The notes under the pieces are model-generated. The model was not told where the DNA came from. It ran no database searches and was given only the letters and a program-made list of their open reading frames with translations. The position numbers and the translations under genes were made by a program. DNA of 64,000 bases from Plasticicumulans acidivorans (GTDB lineage: Bacteria; Pseudomonadota; Gammaproteobacteria; Competibacterales; Competibacteraceae): positions 124,001-188,000 of the forward strand of contig NZ_QGTJ01000006.1 in assembly GCF_003182095.1 (NCBI RefSeq), given 5' to 3'. Positions 17,663 through 26,224 of this stretch are shown piece by piece (position 1 is the stretch's first letter; each line of letters starts with the position of its first letter).

Positions 17663-18696
17663 GCTTTTAATTTTAGATTTTTGTTAATCTTGTTCCTTAT
17701 TGTTTTTATTTTATCGTGAGCCCAAGCCCAGCGGATGTAACCGAGATGATAGATTGTGCGTAAATCATCGCTCAGACGACGGTGCCAGTCCATTGCACGA
17801 CCATAGAATTCTATGATGTGTACAGCAGGGTCGGCGAATAGTTCTTCCAGATATGTCTGCCGCATCAGCATTGCAGGCGAACTACCTTCAATGGTTTCGT
17901 CATAGGTGGTTTTCAGCACGATCAGCGTTTGCTTATGAATGATGCAAACATCGATTGTCGCTAGACGATCATTGTAATAAAGCTGATAAATACGTCCCTG
18001 ACCTCGTCTGCAAAAGCGTTCGAGGACTTCACAATAAAACCGCCCCTGAGCGTTGTCGGCGGCTACGGCAGTGCCTCCACCAGCCTTCCAGCCGGAGCTT
18101 TCCAGACGACCATATTCGCTGATTGCCTCGCGAACGCCGGCAGGATCGCTTATACATTTCATGGTCAACGTTGTACCGTCGCGTTCAAAACGATTACGTT
18201 GACGATTAAGATTGTGACGTAGATTACGACTGCGTGCGGCCCAATAGGTATCGAATGGTTGGTCGATAACGATACGAGCAGTTTCGATGTAGTCGAGCGT
18301 ATAAATGTGGGTGTTGCTCGACGGCGTCGGATCGAACTGCGGATCAAGTTGCAGCAAATCGATGCTCAGTACGACGCCGGGGAGGGCACGGCGCAGGGAT
18401 TCGATCAGCTTGACAGCATCCCACTCCGGCCGGGTCACGAGAGCGGTGATCGGCATTTGAGACGGGAGGTAACTAGCCCAGCGACCAAAGCCGGTACGTG
18501 TCAACAATAACATTGCTTGTGGCGAGGCCGGTTCGCCCAGAATTGCCAGAATGGGATTGGCTTCAGGCTGAAGTTCGAGCAGAGGTTCAATGAAGTCTGG
18601 ATCAAGCAGCGGGCTGCGGCGATGGCTATCGTTCAGGGCTGCCCACGCTGCGCGATGCCGAGCCAGTTCTCGTGCGGGTAAGAAAGTCCAGTTCAT
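17659..18696 (-). CDS. BioF2/CelD-like acyltransferase (GNAT fold)
   Basis: 345 residues from ATG 18696, which overlaps the preceding stop as ATGA; an earlier start would run 63 bp into the aminotransferase gene. Residues from about 160 (YWAARSRNLRHNLNRQRNRF) to 310 show the Acetyltransf_6 pattern: a basic helix, then RIYQLYYNDRLATIDVCI and KTTYDETIEGSSPAMLM, ending in IIEFYGRAMDWHRRL. Such proteins transfer acyl or aminoacyl groups in polysaccharide or peptidoglycan synthesis. With the aminotransferase gene upstream, N-acylation of an amino sugar is a reasonable inference. Confidence 0.75.
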   Translation of the reverse strand: MNWTFLPARELARHRAAWAALNDSHRRSPLLDPDFIEPLLELQPEANPILAILGEPASPQAMLLLTRTGFGRWASYLPSQMPITALVTRPEWDAVKLIESLRRALPGVVLSIDLLQLDPQFDPTPSSNTHIYTLDYIETARIVIDQPFDTYWAARSRNLRHNLNRQRNRFERDGTTLTMKCISDPAGVREAISEYGRLESSGWKAGGGTAVAADNAQGRFYCEVLERFCRRGQGRIYQLYYNDRLATIDVCIIHKQTLIVLKTTYDETIEGSSPAMLMRQTYLEELFADPAVHIIEFYGRAMDWHRRLSDDLRTIYHLGYIRWAWAHDKIKTIRNKINKNLKLKA

Positions 18697-19916
18697 GCGG
18701 TAGTAGCTCCATTGGTCCGCGTTGCGTTCAGGGCTGAACATAGTTCGTGCACGATCCATTTAAGTTCGTGCGGCTGCAGCGATTGGTGACAGGGCAATTG
18801 CAACAAGGCATTGGAGTAGCGCGAGGCAACTGGGCAACTTTCCAATGCAGTGGCGGGCAGATCTTCCCAGCGCATGACAGGAACACGGGCTCGTTTAATC
18901 GCAGGAAACACCTGCTCGGGTACATCTATAAGCAATGGGAACACATATGGAACGGTGTCATCCGGGAGACTGGGCAGCAAGGGTCTGCATCCCGGCTGAT
19001 CAGCAAATGCACCAGCAAAGAATTGATAGTTCGCGCGCCGGGCCGAGCGAATGCGTGTTGCGGTGCGTTGGCATCGGCGCAGGGTAAAACGCGAAGTTCT
19101 GCTCATGCGGACGTTTAGCCACTCGATGGACAGTTCAGCCGCGCCTCCTGATGAGGAGGGCCCGATATTGGTGGCGGCGTTGTCCTGAGCACTGCGTGCG
19201 CTGCGTTTAAGGCTTCTCCAAATGATGTTTTTTATACCGAGCAGTGACTTGAGTATCCAGCTGACTGCTTTTAACCGGTCGTAAAGCACTGCCCGTTCAA
19301 GGGGGTCGATCAGGGCTTTGACCTGAAAGCTGGTATTCCCTTCATGCAGGACGACATCGCCGAGTGGATGTTCTCGCGAAATCAGGCAGCCACCATCGAA
19401 AATAGGAAAGAATTTCTGTGGGCTGGCAATTGCGTAATGCCCGAAGCTGCCGAGAGGGCTGCCTTTCCAGCTACCGAAAAAAGCGTGAGCGCAATCCTCA
19501 ATGAGGGTCGCCCCATATTCATCGCATAGGGCACGTACCTGATCGATCGGTTGAGCGAAACCGAAAAAATGCGTGGCAATGACTGCTTTTGCACCTTTGG
19601 CCAAGTGCTGACGGAGATCGTCGAGATCGATGCGGGTATCATCTTTCAAACGATAATAAACAGCCTCGGCCTCCCGCCAGATGATTGGGTAGCGCATTGA
19701 TGCGCAATGGAAAGCTGGCAGAAGGACGCGGTTACCGGCAGCAACGCCGAGTAGTTGCAATGCGTGACAGATGCCCAGTCGCCCGGATGTGAGCAGGCGA
19801 ATATCACCTGCCTCAAGTACTGACTGTGGTGTGGTTTCGCCGTCCGTCGATAAGACTTGCGGAATACGCCCAAGAATGGGCGCTGCAGGTGCTGCAGGTA
19901 GATGCAAATGATCCAT
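18693..19916 (-). CDS. DegT/DnrJ/EryC1-family PLP aminotransferase
   Basis: 407 residues. The fold-type I core has TSGRLGICHALQLLG, VLLPAFHCASM, EDCAHAFFGSW (Asp141, PLP ring nitrogen) and ASPQKFFPIFDGGC with the Schiff-base Lys168. The DegT group aminates keto-sugars for surface glycans, though the F-F-P-I-F-D-G-G context is atypical and some relatives act on other substrates. First gene of the minus-strand operon with an acyltransferase and a TPR protein; GC is lower than the chromosome average. Confidence 0.8.
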   Translation of the reverse strand: MDHLHLPAAPAAPILGRIPQVLSTDGETTPQSVLEAGDIRLLTSGRLGICHALQLLGVAAGNRVLLPAFHCASMRYPIIWREAEAVYYRLKDDTRIDLDDLRQHLAKGAKAVIATHFFGFAQPIDQVRALCDEYGATLIEDCAHAFFGSWKGSPLGSFGHYAIASPQKFFPIFDGGCLISREHPLGDVVLHEGNTSFQVKALIDPLERAVLYDRLKAVSWILKSLLGIKNIIWRSLKRSARSAQDNAATNIGPSSSGGAAELSIEWLNVRMSRTSRFTLRRCQRTATRIRSARRANYQFFAGAFADQPGCRPLLPSLPDDTVPYVFPLLIDVPEQVFPAIKRARVPVMRWEDLPATALESCPVASRYSNALLQLPCHQSLQPHELKWIVHELCSALNATRTNGATTA

Positions 19917-19992
19917 GTGCGAAGTGCGGCGGAGAGTTCCGGCTTCCGGTGAGGGCGACTATGTGCGCCGCACTATATCACGCACCCTTTGA

Positions 19993-20016
19993 CCTCCGGG
20001 TCGTGCCACCCGGAGG
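19993..20016 (-). terminator. Stem-loop after the EF-G-like gene
   Basis: CCTCCGGGT and ACCCGGAGG form a perfect 9-bp stem with a 6-base loop, 33 bp downstream of the EF-G-like stop on the minus strand. No T-run follows, so it is a weak candidate terminator or an RNA-stabilising hairpin placed before the aminotransferase operon. Confidence 0.4.
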
Positions 20017-20049
20017 CCAAACGTAGCAAACCGTCACGCCTGCCCGTGC

Positions 20050-22095
20050 TCAGGCGTCGGTTGCTCTCGGTTTGAAGGCGGCGACCAGTGTCTTCTGCAC
20101 CATCGGCGGGACCGGCTCATAGCCGGCCATCTCCAGCGTGACGCGGCCTTCGCCGGCGGTCATCGCCTTCAGCCGTTCCGGGTAGTCTTCGAGTTCGGCG
20201 AGCGGGACCTGTGCCCGCACGCCGATGCGTCCGCCGCTGAGGCTGCGGTTGCCGAGCACCCGTCCGCGTCGACCGGAGAGGTCGCCGGTGATCGTGCCCA
20301 TCGCCTCCTGCGCGACCTGCACGTCGAGCTCGACGATCGGCTCCAGCACCACCGGGCGGGCATCGCGCACCGCGGCAAAGAACGCCTCGCGACCGGCGGT
20401 GACGAAAGCGACCTCTTTGGAATCGACCGGATGATGTTTGCCGTCGACTACCACCACGCGCACGTCGACCAGCGGATGGCCGGAGATGACGCCGCTGGCC
20501 ATGGCCTCGTGCACGCCTTTCTCGACGGCAGGAATGAACTGGCCGGGAATGGCACCGCCGACGACCTCGGACGCGAACTGGAAGCCCTCACCGCGCGCCA
20601 GCGGCTCGACGCGCAGCTCGACCTCGCCGAACTGGCCGGCGCCGCCGGTCTGCTTCTTGTGGCGATAGCGCGCTGCGGCCGCGGCAGTGATGGTCTCGCG
20701 GTAGGCAATGCGCGGCGGGTGGGTGTCGACCTCCAGCTTGTAGCGCTCGCGCATCTTGTCGAGCGTTACCCGCAGATGCAGTTCGGAGAGTCCGCGCAGC
20801 ACGGTTTCGCGCGTCGTCTGGTTGCTGTCGAGCGCCAGGCAGGGATCTTCCTCCAGCAACTTGTGCAGTACGTCGGCGATGCGCTGTTCGTCATTGTGCG
20901 TCTTTGCCGTCAGCGCCAGACCGGCGACCGGCAGCGGGAAGCGGGACGGCGCCAGGTGCAGAAAGTCCTCGTCATGCGAATCGTGGAGGATGGCGTCGCG
21001 GTGGATGTCGTCGACCTTGGCCACGGCCCGGATGTCGCCCGCGATGCCGCGCTCGACTTCGGGATGTTCCTTGCCGAACAGCGAGAACAGATGGCCGATC
21101 TTGAACGGCTTGCGGCCGTCGCCGATGAACAGCTGGCTGTCTTTGCTCAGCGTGCCCTGATGAATGCGGAACAGCGCCAGCTTGCCGGCAAACGGGTCGA
21201 CCTGCACCTTGAAGACATGCGCGACGACGTGTTTCGCCGCGTCGGGCTCGACGGCATAGGGGCGGGCGGCCTCGCCTTCGCCGATCAGGCAGGCCGGCGG
21301 ATTGCCCTCGCTCGGGTTGGGTGCCAGTCGGACGATGACGTCGAGCAGTTCGCGCACGCCGGCGCCGCTGCGCGCCGAGACGAAGCACACCGGGATCAGG
21401 TGACCTTCGCGCAGGGCTTTTTCGAACGGCGCGTGCAGTTGCTCCGGCGCCAGCTCCTCCCCCTGTTCGAGGTAGAGCGCCATCAGTTCTTCGTCGACTT
21501 CGACGACCTGATCGATCAGTGCCTGGTGGGCATTGGCGACTGATGAAAAATCACTTTCGCCAGCCGGATTGAAGAAACAGTCGACGACCGCCGTGCCACC
21601 CTGGGCCGGCAGGTTCAGCGGCAGGCACTCGCGGCCGAAGGTTTCCTGCAACTGCCCCAGCAGTGCTGGCAGATCGACGCCTTCCGAGTCGATGCGGTTG
21701 ACGACCAGCAGCCGGCACAGGCCGCGCTCCTGCGCGCGCGCCATCATCCGCGTGGTGACGGCCTCGACGCCGTTCTGCGCGTTGACGACGACGGCGGCGG
21801 TTTCCACCGCCGGCAGCACGGCGATGGCCTGGCCGAGAAAATCGGGGAATCCGGGGGTATCGAGCAGGTTGATGTGCCGATCCTGCCAGTCAAAGGTGGC
21901 CAGCGCGGCGTCGAGCGAGTGACCACGGGCTTTTTCGAGCGAATCGAAATCGCACACCGTCGTGCCCTTCTCGATGCTGCCGGCGGCGCCGATGCGCCCG
22001 GCGGCGAGGAGCAGTGCCTCCGCCAGTGTGGTCTTGCCGGCGGCGGCAGAGCCGACGAGTGCGATATTTCGGATGTCCTGGGTGGTGTAGGCCAT
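20050..22095 (-). CDS. EF-G-like translational GTPase (FusA paralogue)
   Basis: 681 residues from ATG 22095 behind GGGAG. Five EF-G domains are evident: P-loop GSAAAGKTTLAEALL, DTPGFPDF (G3), NRID (G4) and SARSGAG (G5), then domains II-V ending EDYPERLKAMTAGEGRVTLE. The P-loop Ala-Ala-Ala replaces the His-Ile/Val-Asp of true EF-G, and the G4 Lys is Arg. This is the non-canonical EF-G-like group, not the main translocase; no str operon genes are adjacent. A role on stalled or special ribosomes is inference. Confidence 0.88.
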   Translation of the reverse strand: MAYTTQDIRNIALVGSAAAGKTTLAEALLLAAGRIGAAGSIEKGTTVCDFDSLEKARGHSLDAALATFDWQDRHINLLDTPGFPDFLGQAIAVLPAVETAAVVVNAQNGVEAVTTRMMARAQERGLCRLLVVNRIDSEGVDLPALLGQLQETFGRECLPLNLPAQGGTAVVDCFFNPAGESDFSSVANAHQALIDQVVEVDEELMALYLEQGEELAPEQLHAPFEKALREGHLIPVCFVSARSGAGVRELLDVIVRLAPNPSEGNPPACLIGEGEAARPYAVEPDAAKHVVAHVFKVQVDPFAGKLALFRIHQGTLSKDSQLFIGDGRKPFKIGHLFSLFGKEHPEVERGIAGDIRAVAKVDDIHRDAILHDSHDEDFLHLAPSRFPLPVAGLALTAKTHNDEQRIADVLHKLLEEDPCLALDSNQTTRETVLRGLSELHLRVTLDKMRERYKLEVDTHPPRIAYRETITAAAAARYRHKKQTGGAGQFGEVELRVEPLARGEGFQFASEVVGGAIPGQFIPAVEKGVHEAMASGVISGHPLVDVRVVVVDGKHHPVDSKEVAFVTAGREAFFAAVRDARPVVLEPIVELDVQVAQEAMGTITGDLSGRRGRVLGNRSLSGGRIGVRAQVPLAELEDYPERLKAMTAGEGRVTLEMAGYEPVPPMVQKTLVAAFKPRATDA

Positions 22096-22216
22096 GACGA
22101 TGACTCCCGGTCGCATGAGCTGCATGACAGCTCGATGTCAGCAGCTTAGGCGGTGGAATTCGCCGCTTCGATGCGCCGGGTCAATGCGTAGTGCGCAATA
22201 TGAATCGGTTTGCGTC

Positions 22217-22918
22217 TTATGCAAGCTGATGCCGGCTGCGCCGAAGTCTGGCAGCACCGGCGATGCCGAGTGCCGTCAGCAGCAGAGAGCCGGGCTCGGC
22301 GACGCTGACCGGCTGCGCAGCGATGCCGAGGGCGCCGACGGTGATGCCGGCCCAGCTCTCGGCGACCGGCACCTGCCAGCTCAGTTCGCTGAAGGTGCCG
22401 TGAAAGCGGATCAGGCCGTTGCCTTCCGTGCCGGCCAGCACGTTGCCGGGCAGTTCGACCAGGGTCGAGGCATTGCCGCCGAAAGCACCGAAGCCGCTGC
22501 TGATGATGTCGAAATCAAGATCGCCGAAATCGAAATAGGCCGTCAGGGTGCTGCGACCGAGGCTGACGATGGCCAGTACCGGGTCGACTACCGCCTGTGA
22601 GAACAGCAGCCGCTGCGTGATGGCACCACTGCCGCCGGTGATGCCGATCAGATCGGAGTGTGGCGCTACGTCGACCTCCGCGCCGGTATAGGTCGAGCTC
22701 GGCTGCCAGACATTGGTGCCGCTGTGATTGATCTGCGCGCTGGTGTAACGGCCCTGATATTGAACTGCGACCTCGCCGCTGCCGGTGGCCAGACGGCCGT
22801 TGAAGCCGCTGGCGCTGTTGGCGGCGTACCAGTCGGTCCAGATGAATGCCGTGGCGGAGGCGGACAGTGCAGCGGCGAGGGCGAGGGTGGCGAGCGACAG
22901 GCGCGGGAGGATGGACAT
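22217..22918 (-). CDS. PEP-CTERM sorting-domain protein
   Basis: 233 residues from ATG 22918. Signal peptide MSILPRLSLATLALAAALSA with cleavage near SATA. A Gly/Ser/Thr-rich beta-type middle ends in VAEPGSLLLTALGIAGAARL then RRSR: the PEP-like motif, a hydrophobic helix and a basic tail that exosortase recognises. It is therefore a candidate substrate of the exosortase A system whose glycan genes lie at 11-17 kb. No enzyme domain is visible; most such proteins are surface or exopolysaccharide-associated. Confidence 0.88.
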   Translation of the reverse strand: MSILPRLSLATLALAAALSASATAFIWTDWYAANSASGFNGRLATGSGEVAVQYQGRYTSAQINHSGTNVWQPSSTYTGAEVDVAPHSDLIGITGGSGAITQRLLFSQAVVDPVLAIVSLGRSTLTAYFDFGDLDFDIISSGFGAFGGNASTLVELPGNVLAGTEGNGLIRFHGTFSELSWQVPVAESWAGITVGALGIAAQPVSVAEPGSLLLTALGIAGAARLRRSRHQLA

Positions 22919-23158
22919 GGCGGTGTTTCCTTGGCTTGGGAGCGGCGGCGGTGCGTGACCGCGACGGTCGCCATCCTGCCGGGACGTGCCAGGCCCGTTT
23001 GCCAAGAACTCGCTAGCGAATGCCTCGTTTTTTGCTAAAGCCGGCGACGGTGCCGGTGAGGGAATTCTTAAGATTTGTTTGCGTGAGAATGAAGAAAGCC
23101 GCGGGCGCGGTTCGGCTAGCCTGCCCAGTCATCACTCACGCCCCGAGAGGCCCGTCCG

Positions 23159-23839
23159 ATGCGCCCGTTCCCGCCCCGTCACGATCTGTATGCCGGCATC
23201 CACAAGGCCATGCGTGCCTGGATGCAGCAGGTGCTGGCCGAGTTCGGCCGGCTGGACTGCAGCGATGCCGAAGACATGGCGCACACGCTGCGCGCCGTGC
23301 GCGAACTGCTGACCGCCTGCCGCCAGCATCTGGAGCACGAAAACGTCTTCATCCACCCGGCGATGGAAACCCGCCGGCCCGGCAGTACCGCGCATGTCGA
23401 AGAAGATCACGAGGCGCATGAACGCGCCATCGCCGCGTTGGAAGCCGAGCTGCAGGGGCTCGCCGGCGCGCTGCCACCGACGCGGCCGGCGTGCGCCCAC
23501 GCGCTGTATCTGCAGCTGGCGAGCTTCGTCGCCGAAAACTTCGAGCACATGGCCCGCGAGGAAACCCGGCACAACACCGTGCTGTGGGCCTGTTACAGCG
23601 ACAGCGAACTGCAGGCCATCGAGCAGGCGCTGGTGGCCTCGATCGCGCCCGAGGACATGGACCGCTGCCTGCGCTGGATGGTGCCGGCGCTCAATCCGCA
23701 GGAGCGCGGCGAGCTGTTCGCCGGCCTGCGTGCGGCGCTGCCGCCGGCGGTCTTCGCCCGTCTGCTCGATCAGCTCGAAGCTCTGCTGCAGCCGCTGGAG
23801 CGCGTCAAGTTGCGCCGGGCGCTGGCGATCGCGTGCTGA
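23159..23839 (+). CDS. Hemerythrin HHE-domain protein
   Basis: 226 residues from ATG 23159 behind GAGAGG. A four-helix hemerythrin-like domain occupies residues 8-150 with the iron ligands in order: His in DLYAGIHKAM, HLEHENVFIHP, EEDHEAHE and FEHMAREE. A further helical region of about 70 residues without ligands follows. Likely binds a di-iron centre and senses or buffers O2, NO or iron. It is convergent with the GAF regulator (6-bp gap) and divergent from the PEP-CTERM gene. Confidence 0.88.
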   Translation: MRPFPPRHDLYAGIHKAMRAWMQQVLAEFGRLDCSDAEDMAHTLRAVRELLTACRQHLEHENVFIHPAMETRRPGSTAHVEEDHEAHERAIAALEAELQGLAGALPPTRPACAHALYLQLASFVAENFEHMAREETRHNTVLWACYSDSELQAIEQALVASIAPEDMDRCLRWMVPALNPQERGELFAGLRAALPPAVFARLLDQLEALLQPLERVKLRRALAIAC

Positions 23840-23845
23840 GGCGGT

Positions 23846-25183
23846 TCAGCGCGTCGCCGGCATTTCCAGCAGTTCGAGCGGATGCGCGAGACACAGGCGA
23901 AAGCGCCCGCGGCCGGTCTTTTCCAGCCACAGCCCGGCGTCGCGCTCGCGCAGCCGGCGTTCGAGCAGGATCAGCCGCGCTTCGAGATTGTCGGCGAGCC
24001 CGGGCAGGCGGATCGCCGGGTCGAGGCGCAGCTCGCGATTGCTGAACTCGCGCCGGCCCTCGCGCTGGTGCAGTTCGAGCAGGCGCCAGAGGATCGAACC
24101 GGCCACACCTTTGATCAGGTACGCCTCGTCGAGGAATACGCTGTCGTTGCTGCAGTAATGACGCACGCGCAGCGGCCGGCCGGCGGGGATGGGCGGCGGT
24201 GCCGGCGGCGGCTGGGGCTCGCTGCAGTCGGCGTTCAGCGTCAGCAGGCGGATGCCGGCACCGAGCTGGGCGGCCAGCGCGACGAAGGCGTCCTCTTCAT
24301 CGTGGCCGAAGCGGGCATCGTGCGGACTTTCGAGGTAGAGCACGCCGAGCGGCGCGTCGCCGCCGGGGATCGGTACGGCGAGCTGGCTGTGCGGTGCCGG
24401 CAGGCCGGGCAGCGGGATCAGCGTCTCCAGCTCCGCGCCGGCGGCCAGCTCGGCGTGCACGGTGCGCCCGTAGGCGTACTCGGTGTTCATGTAGTTGATG
24501 CGGATCGGTGTGGCCTGCTGCGCGGCGATACCGACGATGCCGTTGCCGAGCGGGATTTCCGAACCGATGCCGGAGGCGGCGTAGCCGCGGCTGGCGACCG
24601 TGTACAGTCGCTGGCCGCCGCGATCGAGCAGCAGCAGCATGGCGTGATGCACGCCGAAATACGTGCCGAGGCCGTCGAGCAGCACTTCGAACAGCGCGTC
24701 GAGTTCACTGCAGCCGGCGAGCTGGCTGGCGAGCGGACGCAGCGCCGCCAGCGGCGCCGGGCCGCGCGGTGCCGGCGGCCGCTGCCGGCCGGGGACCGGC
24801 TCGACTGCCAGCACGCGGAAGAGGTCGGCGCCGCGCAGGTGGAAGATCTCGCTCATGCAGGTGTGCGCGGCGATGCCGGCGAGCTTGGCGCGCATCGACT
24901 CGAACAGCGGCCCGCTGTCCTCGGTGCGCAGGTAGAGCAGCGCCAGGCGGTAGCGGGCCAGCGTGTCCGGGTCGATGACGAACACCGTCGCCCGCGGATT
25001 GGCGAGCATGTTGGTGCGCGTCTTGTTGAAAAACTGAAACGACAGCGCCACGTGCTGCGCATCGACGTAATGCACCTGCGAGACGTAGCTGACGTTGGGC
25101 ACGCCCTCGCGCGAACAGGTGGCGATCATGCTCGGCACGCCGCCGTCGAAGCAGCCGCGCAGTTCCAGCAGGCCCGGGCTCAC
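23846..25183 (-). CDS. PNPOx-like split barrel + GAF + C-terminal winged-helix-like protein
   Basis: 445 residues from GTG 25183. Residues 10-130 are a pyridoxamine-phosphate-oxidase-type split barrel (PSMIATCSREGVPNVSYVSQ; LSFQFFNKTRTNMLANP). Residues 155-300 are a GAF domain (GLGTYFGVHHAMLLLLDRG; SEIPLGNGIVGIAA; LAVPIPGGDAPLGVLYLES). A C-terminal region (RRLLELHQREGRREFSNREL) looks like a winged helix. It reads as a flavin- or heme-linked redox sensor with a possible DNA- or protein-binding output. It overlaps the stop of a second split-barrel gene as GTGA. Confidence 0.8.
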   Translation of the reverse strand: MSPGLLELRGCFDGGVPSMIATCSREGVPNVSYVSQVHYVDAQHVALSFQFFNKTRTNMLANPRATVFVIDPDTLARYRLALLYLRTEDSGPLFESMRAKLAGIAAHTCMSEIFHLRGADLFRVLAVEPVPGRQRPPAPRGPAPLAALRPLASQLAGCSELDALFEVLLDGLGTYFGVHHAMLLLLDRGGQRLYTVASRGYAASGIGSEIPLGNGIVGIAAQQATPIRINYMNTEYAYGRTVHAELAAGAELETLIPLPGLPAPHSQLAVPIPGGDAPLGVLYLESPHDARFGHDEEDAFVALAAQLGAGIRLLTLNADCSEPQPPPAPPPIPAGRPLRVRHYCSNDSVFLDEAYLIKGVAGSILWRLLELHQREGRREFSNRELRLDPAIRLPGLADNLEARLILLERRLRERDAGLWLEKTGRGRFRLCLAHPLELLEMPATR

Positions 25184-25677
25184 GCCTCGGGCTCCAGTGG
25201 CGAGCCGGCGCGCGGCCCCGGCGTCTGCTCGAATACCGCCGTCGGTGTGAAGCGCAGCGCTACCGGCTCGGCGGCGTCGGCACTGAGCAGCGTCTGCGTG
25301 TACGGCGCGACGAAGCCGATCAGCGACAGGTCGGCGTCGAGGATCGCCAGCTTGCGCGCGAGGCTGGCGTGGTCGGCGGCGGTGAGCGGCACTCGGCGGG
25401 CGTCGCTGCCCTTGAGCTGCAGCGTGCGGTTGCTGCTAGGCTGTGAAAACACTACCGCCAGCTCGGCGCAGCCTTCGACATCGGCGAGCAGGCTTTCGGC
25501 GCCGTCGGCATTGACGAACACCGTGACGCTGCCACGGTCCGCGGCGACCCGGCAGCCGCGACCGAGCATCAGCGAAGGCACGTGGTCGGCCCCGCGCGAG
25601 GCCAGCAGCAGTGCCGTCGGCCCCTCGATGAAATCGACGACCGCTTCGCTCAGGGGCGGGCAGCGATCGTCACTCAT
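25180..25677 (-). CDS. Small PNPOx-like split-barrel protein
   Basis: 165 residues from ATG 25677. Single split-barrel domain: [50 protein letters not shown] and [15 protein letters not shown]. Family members bind FMN, F420 or heme. A resemblance to the N-terminal domain of the next gene suggests a duplication or a heterodimer. It overlaps both neighbours by 4 bp, so all three products are probably made together. Confidence 0.75.
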   Translation of the reverse strand: MSDDRCPPLSEAVVDFIEGPTALLLASRGADHVPSLMLGRGCRVAADRGSVTVFVNADGAESLLADVEGCAELAVVFSQPSSNRTLQLKGSDARRVPLTAADHASLARKLAILDADLSLIGFVAPYTQTLLSADAAEPVALRFTPTAVFEQTPGPRAGSPLEPEA

Positions 25678-26201
25678 GTGCCGGCCCCGCGCTGGTGCAG
25701 CGCCTGCCGGTAGCAGTGGCTGACCTCGGCGCCGAAGCAGCAGAACAGCACGCGCGCCGGCGCGGCCCGGGCGGTGAGTGCTGCGAGCACGGTGTCGATG
25801 GCGATGTCGACGGCCTGCTGCAGCGGGTAGCGGTAGACCCCGCAGCTGATCGCCGGGAAGGCAATCGAGGCGGCTTCGAGCTCGCCCGCCAGGCGCAGGC
25901 TTTCGCGGTAGCAGGAGGCGAGCAGCTGCGCCTCGCCGCGCGCACCGCCGTGCCAGACCGGGCCGACGGTGTGGATGATCCAGCGGGCCGGCAGGCGATG
26001 GCCGGCGGTGACGCGCGCCTGCCCGGTCGGGCAGCCGCCGAGCGTGCGGCATTCCGCGAGCAGCTGCGGTCCGGCGGCGCGGTGGATCGCGCCGTCGACG
26101 CCACCGCCGCCGAGCAGGCTCTCGTTGGCGGCATTGACGATGGCGTCGACGGCGAGGCGGGTGATGTCGCCGTCGAGGACTTCGAGGCGGTCGAGCAGCA
26201 T
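25674..26201 (-). CDS. Macrodomain ADP-ribose hydrolase (YmdB-like)
   Basis: 175 residues forming a single macrodomain: [31 protein letters not shown] (the ADP-ribose pocket with catalytic Asn/Asp), WIIHTVGP and ISCGVYRYP. Enzymes of this type hydrolyse O-acetyl-ADP-ribose or mono-ADP-ribose. It leads a coupled operon with two split-barrel proteins and is 23 bp downstream of guanine deaminase, so read-through from the purine cluster is possible. Confidence 0.93.
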   Translation of the reverse strand: MLLDRLEVLDGDITRLAVDAIVNAANESLLGGGGVDGAIHRAAGPQLLAECRTLGGCPTGQARVTAGHRLPARWIIHTVGPVWHGGARGEAQLLASCYRESLRLAGELEAASIAFPAISCGVYRYPLQQAVDIAIDTVLAALTARAAPARVLFCCFGAEVSHCYRQALHQRGAGT

Positions 26202-26224
26202 GAGCAGGTCTCCTCGGGGCGCAG

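Noticed and set aside
17659..18696. FemAB-type protein of the exosortase A system
   Set aside because: The length fits, but the motifs follow the CelD/BioF2-like acyltransferase pattern rather than the exosortase-associated FemAB subfamily.
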